Assembly: GCA_001898465.1 (NCBI GenBank)
Contig: MKTX01000008.1
Location: forward strand, 1 to 64,000
Length of the DNA: 64,000 nt
Origin: Sphingobacteriales bacterium 39-19
GTDB taxonomy: Bacteria > Bacteroidota > Bacteroidia > Chitinophagales > Chitinophagaceae
Direction of reading: 5' to 3'
Positions 16,005-24,000 of the stretch are shown piece by piece; positions within the stretch are counted from its first letter, which is position 1; each line of letters opens with the position of its first letter. The position numbers and the translations under genes were made by a program. The notes under the pieces were generated by a model. It was not told the origin of the DNA. It saw nothing but the letters and a program-made list of their open reading frames with translations, and did no database searches.

Positions 16005-17168
16005 CTAAGATGGGAGGCTTAATGCCTGGTTTAAGTCATTAATAATATATTCCGGTTCTTCCATGCCTACGTACAAACGAATGAGCCGATGGGCTTTATC
16101 AGATGCATTAAAATGGGCCCGGGGCATGGTGGCACAAGCCGGGATGATCAAACTTTCGAATCCACCCCAGCTAACTGCCATAATAATATGTTTTAATTTA
16201 TTACAGAATCTTTCTATGTCTTCTACCGCATTTGATTTTAAAACAAAGCTCAACAAACCGCAGGCCCCCTTCATTTGTTTTTTTACCAATTCTGCCTGGG
16301 GAAAATCTTTAGCGCCGGGAAATGTCACTTCTTCTACCTGGTCATGCTGTTTTAAAAATTCGTACACCTGTTGTGTCGATTTGCTGCAATAGGTAAGCCT
16401 GAGCGATAAAGTACGTAAACCCCTCAGCAGTAGCCAGGCATTAAAAGGTTGTACACCACTACCAATTCCTAAATATTCTGTACTAAAAATGTGTTTTATA
16501 GCAGCCGCAGAACCGGTTAAAATACCCGCCACCGTATCACTATGCCCGCTTATGTATTTGGTAGCCGATTGCAGGCAAAGATCAATGCCCAGTTGAATTG
16601 GTTTTTGATAAAAAGGGCTGCAATAACTATTATCGCAAAGAGTAACGATTCCTTCTGCCTTAGCCAGTTCAGCTACAGCTGCCAGGTCTTGTAAAGCGAA
16701 GGTCCAGCTATTGGGACTCTCTAAATAAATGAGGGTTGTATTGGGTAAAATGGCTCTTTCAAAATTTTCGATATACCGGCCATCGATATATGTAGTGCTT
16801 ACTCCAAACTTGGGTAAAATGATATCAAAAATTTTTTGCGCCCAGCTATATGGCTTTTCCACACTTACAATATGGTCACCCGATTTTACATGCGCAATTA
16901 CAGCAGCAAAAATGGCAGCGGCACCGCTATTAAAAACAAGGCAATCTTCAGCAGCATCGAGCGCTGCCATTTTTTTCCGAAGTATTTGTACAGTGGGATT
17001 TTGACCCCGGCTGTATAAAAAATTCCCAAATTCATTTGCCAGGCCTTTGCGCAAATCCTCTACGGTATTTGATTTAAAATTACTCGTCTGCATGATGGGG
17101 GGCGTCATGGCATTATAATAATTTTCACGGTCTTCACCCAGCTCATTAAGAATATATGAAAGGTCCAT
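16005..17168 (-). CDS. Cys/Met-metabolism PLP-dependent enzyme (gamma-lyase/synthase family)
   Basis: 387 residues, cytosolic. PLP-binding features: GAAAIFAAV (82-90), Tyr/Trp stacking region around EKPYSW (104-109), D179 in TLCDNSY that pairs with the pyridine nitrogen, and the Schiff-base K204 in SATKYISGHSD. The fold is that of cystathionine gamma-synthase, cystathionine lyases and methionine gamma-lyase; the exact reaction cannot be told. Its start overlaps the stop of the upstream amino-acid permease as TAATG, so import and catabolism or conversion of a sulfur amino acid is the likely joint job. Confidence 0.85.
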   Translation of the reverse strand: MDLSYILNELGEDRENYYNAMTPPIMQTSNFKSNTVEDLRKGLANEFGNFLYSRGQNPTVQILRKKMAALDAAEDCLVFNSGAAAIFAAVIAHVKSGDHIVSVEKPYSWAQKIFDIILPKFGVSTTYIDGRYIENFERAILPNTTLIYLESPNSWTFALQDLAAVAELAKAEGIVTLCDNSYCSPFYQKPIQLGIDLCLQSATKYISGHSDTVAGILTGSAAAIKHIFSTEYLGIGSGVQPFNAWLLLRGLRTLSLRLTYCSKSTQQVYEFLKQHDQVEEVTFPGAKDFPQAELVKKQMKGACGLLSFVLKSNAVEDIERFCNKLKHIIMAVSWGGFESLIIPACATMPRAHFNASDKAHRLIRLYVGMEEPEYIINDLNQALSLPS

Positions 17169-18493
17169 TACATTTTCTTTTTGTGTTTAATGATAAAATA
17201 GAACCCAATAAATGTTCCAAGAATTGCCAATCCAAGCAATGCGGTATAAGGGGTATCTATAAAAATACTTACGGCAACAAAAATATAAGCGAATATAAAT
17301 ATCAAAGGCATCAGGGGATATAGTTTCATATTATAAATATGAGACCCGGATTTACCCTGCCTTTTGCGTAATATAAACAGGGTTGCAGCAGATAATGCCA
17401 TACCAATACAATCTAAAAAAATAGTAAAACTTAAAATCCGGTCAAAAGTTTCGGCCCAAAAAACAATGAAAGCGCTTAAAGAGGCAAATAAAGTTAACGA
17501 CTTAATAAGTACCTGGTGCTTTTTGCTACGCCTGGCAAATGAAGCCGGCAGCACGCCTTCGTCTGCCATTGCCTGCATTACCCGGGGGTTGCTCATGAGA
17601 ACCGCATTTACATAAGCCAATACAGAAAAGAAAAGTAAAATTGAAATGATTTTACCGGCATTACTACCAAATAAATGAGATGCCATTAATGCTGAAATAT
17701 TTTCTGCTGACTTTAATTGATCAAAACCTATGACCCGGATATAGGCATAGTTAATGGCTAAGTACAAGCTCACAATAATCAGGATACCCATAAAGATGGC
17801 AAGGGGAACATTTTTAGCGGGCGCTTCCACTTCATCGCCAAAATTGATGCTTTGCTGGTATCCTCCATACGTAAATGATACGGCAACCAGGCCCAGGCCA
17901 AAGGCTTTTATATATTCTAAAAGGAAAGGGTGCCCTGCTTCCATTTGCAGGAGAGCAGGCGATGGGGTTGCAGGTGCAAAAAAAATAGCACTGATGAGCA
18001 TGAGCAACATTGATATTTTTACAATCGTCAATACATTTTGTGCCCGGGCGCTCATTTTTAACCCCGCCAGGTTTACACCATAAAATATAAGGATACAACT
18101 TATGGCAATTATAATTTGCAAAACCTGCCGGTTGTAGGTTACCGGGAAAAGCACTGCCGAAATATATTCTGCCCCAATAAGTGCCACGGCGGCTAAAGAG
18201 GCTGCATTACTAATTAAAATAATACAGTTCACTCCAAATGCAACCGATGGGTGATAGGCGTATGAAAATATTTTATAATAGCCACCCGTAACGGGATAAC
18301 GGCTTCCTATTTCTGCATAGGTAAGGGCACCACAAAAAGCAATAAGGCCGCCGGCCACCCAGGCTGCAAAAAATACCCATTGATTGGGGCTGTGGCTGGC
18401 AACATTTACCGGGGTTCTAAAAATACCCATGCCAATCACAAAGCTTACCATCAGCATGGTCATATCAAAACGATTCAATTTCTTTTCTGCCAT
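17168..18493 (-). CDS. APC-superfamily amino-acid permease
   Basis: 441 residues from the ATG at 18493 (MAEKKLNRFD), the usual start region of the family; an ATG six codons upstream is possible. Twelve or so hydrophobic segments are visible, beginning with MTMLMVSFVIGMGIF, which contains the substrate-binding GxGIF helix of APC transporters; ALTYAEIGSRYPVTGG (TM2-3) is also diagnostic. It is an inner-membrane symporter or exchanger for an amino acid. The overlap with the downstream PLP enzyme (TAATG) suggests its substrate feeds that enzyme, perhaps methionine, cystathionine or homocysteine (inference). Confidence 0.88.
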   Translation of the reverse strand: MAEKKLNRFDMTMLMVSFVIGMGIFRTPVNVASHSPNQWVFFAAWVAGGLIAFCGALTYAEIGSRYPVTGGYYKIFSYAYHPSVAFGVNCIILISNAASLAAVALIGAEYISAVLFPVTYNRQVLQIIIAISCILIFYGVNLAGLKMSARAQNVLTIVKISMLLMLISAIFFAPATPSPALLQMEAGHPFLLEYIKAFGLGLVAVSFTYGGYQQSINFGDEVEAPAKNVPLAIFMGILIIVSLYLAINYAYIRVIGFDQLKSAENISALMASHLFGSNAGKIISILLFFSVLAYVNAVLMSNPRVMQAMADEGVLPASFARRSKKHQVLIKSLTLFASLSAFIVFWAETFDRILSFTIFLDCIGMALSAATLFILRKRQGKSGSHIYNMKLYPLMPLIFIFAYIFVAVSIFIDTPYTALLGLAILGTFIGFYFIIKHKKKM

Positions 18494-18617
18494 GTAGAAA
18501 AGATAATTCATTTTTTTACAACACGCATATTAGAACCCGGGCAATTTAATAACAGCAAACCTGCAGGTGTACAAAAAAACAATAAAAAGTATTTTGAAAT
18601 CTTATTTTTTCTAACTT

Positions 18618-18634
18618 ACTTTGTATTTCAAAGT
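18618..18634. promoter_or_regulatory. ACTTTG/CAAAGT inverted repeat upstream of a small membrane-protein gene
   Basis: ACTTTG, five bases, CAAAGT is a perfect 6-bp inverted repeat, 19-35 bp upstream of the start at 18653. Position fits an operator or an activator site over the core promoter of that gene. The regulator is not known from this window. Confidence 0.4.
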
Positions 18635-18652
18635 GCTTTTAAATACTGTTTA

Positions 18653-18937
18653 ATGAAAAATAAAAGATTGCTCATTATCTTTTCCGCCATCGTAGTTATG
18701 TTAGCCATTCCTCTTATTGCCATGCAATTTACTGATAGCGTAAACTGGAAAATGGCAGATTTTGTAATGATGGGCTTATTACTGGCGGGTACCGGGTTAT
18801 TATGTGAATTCGTATTGCGGAAAGTAAAAAAAGCGAAATACAGGCTGATGATTTGTGCTGCGATTATACTCCTGTTCTTACTGATTTGGGCAGAATTGGC
18901 AGTAGGTATTTTTGGAACCCCTTTTGCTGGTTCGTAG
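18653..18937 (+). CDS. Small membrane protein, three predicted transmembrane helices
   Basis: 94 residues from the ATG at 18653; the longer open frame upstream overlaps the permease gene and is not coding-like. Segments LLIIFSAIVVMLAIPLIAM, FVMMGLLLAGTGLLCEFVL and LMICAAIILLFLLIWAEL are membrane helices separated by a short loop with a Lys-rich cytosolic turn (RKVKKAKYR). It resembles small uncharacterised Bacteroidota membrane proteins found near PadR-like regulators, though none is here. Function unknown. An ACTTTG/CAAAGT repeat precedes it. It is convergent with the FN3 gene (15 bp). Confidence 0.7.
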   Translation: MKNKRLLIIFSAIVVMLAIPLIAMQFTDSVNWKMADFVMMGLLLAGTGLLCEFVLRKVKKAKYRLMICAAIILLFLLIWAELAVGIFGTPFAGS

Positions 18938-18952
18938 TAAAGTGGCAAAGGA

Positions 18953-20941
18953 TCATCTCACTCTCACAGCCCATTTTTCACTTAGCGGCCCTTCTTTCTT
19001 TTCCGTATTCACAGATGAAAGCTGATAAAAATATAATTTCCCTTTTACTATGTTTTTATCATTATATGAATCTCCATCACTCGTATTTCCAATTTCCCTG
19101 GCTGGTTGCCCGGGTTCTGACCTGTAAATTTTAATGGATGCAATATCTCCTGCTATTTGCCCCCATGAAATATAAATATCATTGCCAGATTGGGTAACCG
19201 TAATACCCGAAGGAGATGCGGGTAAATGTTCTGTAATGCCGGGGACTGTAATTGTTGACCGCTCACTTTCATTCCCTGAAATGTCTATGGCACTCACTGC
19301 ATAAGAATACATAACTCCATTTTGTAAAGCAGAATCTGTATAAAAATTCTTCGCCGCCTGCAAACTGTCATTGGCCAGTCTTTCAAACACGCCGTTACCC
19401 GGTTTCTTAAATACCTTATAGCCCAGTAAATCATTTTCCCAGGGCCTCATATCATCCCAAAGCAGGGTAATGCGTCCATCATCATTTCTGTATCTGAGAT
19501 TCATCGGCGCAGCGATTGCTTTTTTAATACCGGGGTTTGCGGTAACCGTATCGGAATTAGCGCTTAGCTGATTATTCTCATTAATGGTACGCACTACATA
19601 TTCATATACTTCACCAGCCTGTAACTGGCGGGACGTGTCAGTATAAGAATTAATGACGGATCCTGAAAGTATGAGAGGGCTTACTTGAGTAAATTCATCT
19701 TTGGGATTATTTCTGCGATAAACATAATAACCTTTGGTAAAAGGTTCATCACTCTTCCAGTAAACTTTTATTCCATGGGTAATAGGGGTTGCATCAATCT
19801 CGCCGGGAGGTTCAGGTTTTGTATTTTCATCGGTAAAGGTGGCAAATATTTTTGCTGTGGGTACGGGATCATTATTGGCACTGAGCAGGATTAAATAATA
19901 ATAATAATTTTCGCCGGAAACCGGGATGATGTCAGTAAATACGCTGTCCGTAACCGGAACCGTTGCAATTCTTTTATACCCTGAATCGTAGGCCAGGCTC
20001 CGCATGATGTTTATACCATTCAGGTATTTTTTATTTTCAAAATGCCAGGCAAGTTTTACTTCCTGGTTACGATGTGTATTGACGGCTCTGAAATTTGTTA
20101 CAGGGGGGGCATAATAATCCTGCAAATTGCTGCCATTTGCATATCCCTGCATTTCTCCTTCATTGCCAAAAGCATCTACGGCGGCAATTTTATATTCGTA
20201 CCACCCGGGATGATTGCCCAGGGTATCAATAGCCAGTAACATTAAAGTATTATTATGAGAGTAAATTCCTTTTTCAATACTTATTTTTTTATACTCTTCT
20301 TTCCCAAATAAGCTGCGGTAAATATTAAAATGGGCCAAATCTTTTTGGTCATGTACACGCCAGGTAAGTGTGAGCCTTCCATCTGCAAACTTTTTATGAG
20401 AAAAATCAATTTGCGGTAATGAAATTTTTTGCAGTGCTGTTGTTGCATTAGTTTCGTTTTGCGAAATGCTTTTACCATCCCCGCCCAATACATGCACCCG
20501 GTAAACATAACCGGTATTTTTATCAGCCGTATGATCAAAAAAAGCAGTACCCGCCAGCAAATGCATTATTGGAAGATTATTACTAAACATACTGTCTGTA
20601 GTGGTATGTAGCTGTATGTATTGCCAAAGGTTTTCCAGTTCTGCGATATTCAATGCATCCAGGTTTTGAAAAGATGATTGAAAAGATTGCTGCCTTTTCT
20701 CCATTTCCAAAACAGAGGCCGGTACAGTAACCTCAGCAATTTTTTCATAACGCTCGGTGTTTTCTTTTTTCCGTTCTATTTGATAATGCCAATTTTTGGG
20801 GAGCTGGTTACCAAGGTAAATCCACACTCCCTGCGGTACCGGTTTAGCCACCGGCATGTCGCCCGGCTGCCCGTTTCCTTGCGCTAGTACACCTGAAAAA
20901 ACACAATAAGACAGGAGCCATAAAAAAATAAAAGGTTTCAT
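18953..20941 (-). CDS. Secreted fibronectin type III repeat protein
   Basis: 662 residues with signal peptide MKPFIFLWLLSYCVFSGVLAQ. After an N-terminal region (about 30-180) come about five FN3-like modules of about 90 residues. Each shows the pattern of a Trp in strand B (LTWRVHDQKD, LAWHFENKKY, VYWKSDEPF, LLWDDMRPW, ISWGQIAGD), then a Y-x-V/I-Y-R strand and a Tyr-rich strand (YEYKIAAVD, YEYVVRTIN, YSYAVSAID). No C-terminal T9SS sorting domain is evident. It is last in the run behind the 1943-residue protein (113-bp gap with a 21-bp tandem repeat). Probably a surface or periplasmic scaffold; partner unknown. Confidence 0.8.
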   Translation of the reverse strand: MKPFIFLWLLSYCVFSGVLAQGNGQPGDMPVAKPVPQGVWIYLGNQLPKNWHYQIERKKENTERYEKIAEVTVPASVLEMEKRQQSFQSSFQNLDALNIAELENLWQYIQLHTTTDSMFSNNLPIMHLLAGTAFFDHTADKNTGYVYRVHVLGGDGKSISQNETNATTALQKISLPQIDFSHKKFADGRLTLTWRVHDQKDLAHFNIYRSLFGKEEYKKISIEKGIYSHNNTLMLLAIDTLGNHPGWYEYKIAAVDAFGNEGEMQGYANGSNLQDYYAPPVTNFRAVNTHRNQEVKLAWHFENKKYLNGINIMRSLAYDSGYKRIATVPVTDSVFTDIIPVSGENYYYYLILLSANNDPVPTAKIFATFTDENTKPEPPGEIDATPITHGIKVYWKSDEPFTKGYYVYRRNNPKDEFTQVSPLILSGSVINSYTDTSRQLQAGEVYEYVVRTINENNQLSANSDTVTANPGIKKAIAAPMNLRYRNDDGRITLLWDDMRPWENDLLGYKVFKKPGNGVFERLANDSLQAAKNFYTDSALQNGVMYSYAVSAIDISGNESERSTITVPGITEHLPASPSGITVTQSGNDIYISWGQIAGDIASIKIYRSEPGQPAREIGNTSDGDSYNDKNIVKGKLYFYQLSSVNTEKKEGPLSEKWAVRVR

Positions 20942-21005
20942 TATATAAATAGGTTTTACATTTTATAATTGAACTTTCAACTCAATATCCACATTCCAAA
21001 TTCTC

Positions 21006-21047
21006 AATTCTTGATTCATAATTTTTAATTCGTAATTCATAATTGAC
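21006..21047. repeat. Two tandem 21-bp degenerate repeats
   Basis: Two 21-bp units in tandem, each starting AATTC, then a differing triplet (TTG or GTA), then ATTCATAATT. They fill most of the gap between two co-directional genes. Similar AATTCnnnATTC strings are common intergenic filler in Bacteroidota; a function is not evident. Confidence 0.6.
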
Positions 21048-21054
21048 ATCCCCC

Positions 21055-24000
21055 TCACCAATTCCCAGACATTGTAGATTGCCCACTGCAATTTCCAAAA
21101 CCAAACGACATATCCGTGTTTCCCTTTGAGTCTAATAGCAGATCAATCTTAATTCCGGTACTCTTGTTGATACCGCCACAGTATTTGCAACAGATACCGT
21201 CACTCAGGCAAGGCGTAGGCACACATTGCTGTATGCTGCCACTGATGGTAAAGCTGCCGCATCCCTTTAATGAAAATGCGCCGGTAGAGGTGGCATACAC
21301 GCCTTTAATACCCAGCTCTGCCCTGGCATCGGCTCCAAATTTTGTGCAGGTTATAGATGCCCCTTTCAGGTAAGCATGTGCAAAAATCATGGCGCCAATT
21401 CCATATTCATTACCGGTACTATTAAAGTCCATCCAAAGTCTTCCATCCAATCCGGATTCTGCACCAAAAGAAGCGCTGATGACACCGAGATTGATGCTAT
21501 AATTGGGAATATTTATTACCGGTAATGTTTTCATGCCTGTAAAGAAGAATCCGCCAATGCCATTTTTAAAACTGGGAGGCACATTTTTATCATACGCATA
21601 TTGCATCAGTTGTGTAGAAACATTCCCAGGCATACTGTTGTAATCACCAATTAATAATCCTGCAGACATTTCACCAAGCCCGGGTGTATTTAATTTCCCC
21701 CCGGCAAGAAAATACCATCCGCCCGGATCTACCAGCAAACTGGCAGTACCCGCCATTGATAAAGGGCCTATTTTTTTATCTAACTGCAGATTGCCGGTAA
21801 AACGGCTATTGGCTATATCATAAGTAAGGCCAATATTGCCAAAGCCCGAAGGAATATTTTTCACCTCTACCTTTTCGTTGTTAGCATTAATAGATCCCGT
21901 TACGGTAAAGGTTTTCCGGGTATCGCCCTCCATGCCTTTAAAGCCTTGCATGCTTCCGCTGAATACAAAATTTTTCCATACACCGGCGCTCATCTCTGCT
22001 TCCATTTTTCCCTTGATATTGGCGAGGCTGGTATTGCCGCCACCCAGTGGCAATTTTTGATTTTCAGGATCTACCTGTATCCAGGCTGCCTGCGTAGTTT
22101 TATTTAAAATGCCTTTTAGTGAAATGCCTTCTTTATCATGAATGGTACCCAGTGCTGTGAACTTGCCTTCTGTAAGATTTTGGGGATGGTCATTAAATTG
22201 TACATTGGCGCTAAAGTCAACCCCACCCGGCCCATGAAGCGATACATTCAAAGGATACAGCAGCAATTTTAATTTCCCGGCTTCTTTTGAAAACTGGATC
22301 ACCCCACTGGTTTCCTGCAATTGCGGAATGCCCAGGTCTATACCGCAATCCATATTTACATAATCAGCTCCGCTGGTAAATGCAAGTGGTTTTACTTTCA
22401 TGATATTGTAAAAGCTGATGGAATTTCCCTGGTTGCCGGGATTTACTTTTTGCTCTCCATTGCTGATGAGGGAAAAATTCTGAAATTTCATTTCATCACC
22501 GGGCTTCATGCCGGGTAATGATTTTATAACAACGCCGGGGCCGCCGTTCTCACCAATGAGCTTTAATTCGTAATGCGCTTTCTGGTCTGTACCAATACTC
22601 TTATTGTATCCAAATGCAGGTGTAGTTGTAATGACATGAACTGGGATGATACCAGCAAGTGTCAGGTTATTCACATCATAACTGCCAATGGATAGATGAT
22701 TTGGTTCTAAGGAAATGTCAGACAGGGGCACATCTATAATACCGGTTTTCATAGTGCCGCTGGCAATATTGATACTGCTGCTGCTTTGTAATAGTTGCCA
22801 GTTGTTACCAATGAATTGCCATTTTTCTAAATTAAATTTTATAGGTTGATCTCCTTTCAGCGGCTCTAATTTCTCAGGACGAATTACAAGATTTCCTGCA
22901 TTTACATCAATCGCAGATGGAGACATACCCGGCAAACCGTTGATGTGAATGATGGTTTGCAGGCTGATTTGATTATCCTGAATCCAGGATTGAGCGGCAT
23001 CCGCATCAGCATTAAATCCAAGTAATGTAAAGTTTAGCGATTTTCCCTGCAGGCTGGCCAGGCCAAATTTCTTTTTGGATGATGTACTCACTTCAATTGA
23101 AGGAAGATCGGTATTGAAAGAGCCGGGTTTTTCGGTGAGCAACATGGCTTCGCTGGGATCATCATTAAATTTTACATATTCCTGGGTAAACTGGAAAGTA
23201 GATTTTTGGATAGCTATTTTTCCCATCAGCTTGCCGTTTTTATTTTCTGCTTTTACCTGCAATTGGTCACCGGAGGCAGGATGCTGTATAATACCAAAAG
23301 TCTTTTGCAGCATCAGCTTAATGTTTGAAAGATCAGTTACCAGAATACTTTCAGCAGGGATGCCTACGGGTATGCCGTTTTTTGTATCGCCACTTTTTTT
23401 AATTTTTAAATCATGAAAAGGAATGGATTGCTTTTCATCCTGCAAAGAAAAATTCTCGCCGGCAGGAAGATGAATAAGGCTGCCGCTCACCAGCCAGGTT
23501 CCATCCGGTTGTTTTGTTTTAGATTGTATATCTGCATCAAAACCATAAATATTTTCTATCAGCAGTTCGTTATCATTCATCAAATTAAAGTCAAGCGTAT
23601 TGTTATTACTAATGGTAATATTTTTAGATTGGCTGATGATATTGGGTACTGCGCCTGATTTACCCGCCCATACTGTTTTTTCTGCCGGTGATGCAGGTAC
23701 CCCTTTCAATACATATTTACCGTCAGTTCCGGTAGAGATTGATAACTTTTTACCACCGCCCATATCAATATAAACTTCTGCCTCTGCCAAAGGCTTTTTA
23801 TCGGGCCCTACTGTAATCGTTCCGGAAATGGTAGCTGCCTTTTTCAGGTAAGCATTGCTGTAATTAACCGTTTGCAGTGTATTTTTTGTACCGGAAATGG
23901 TATAATGGCCCTCTTCATAATCTGCATCAGCAGGTGGGGTAATGATGAAGTTAAAATCAGATGCCTGGTTGTCAAAAATAAATGTAACATACCCGTCTTT

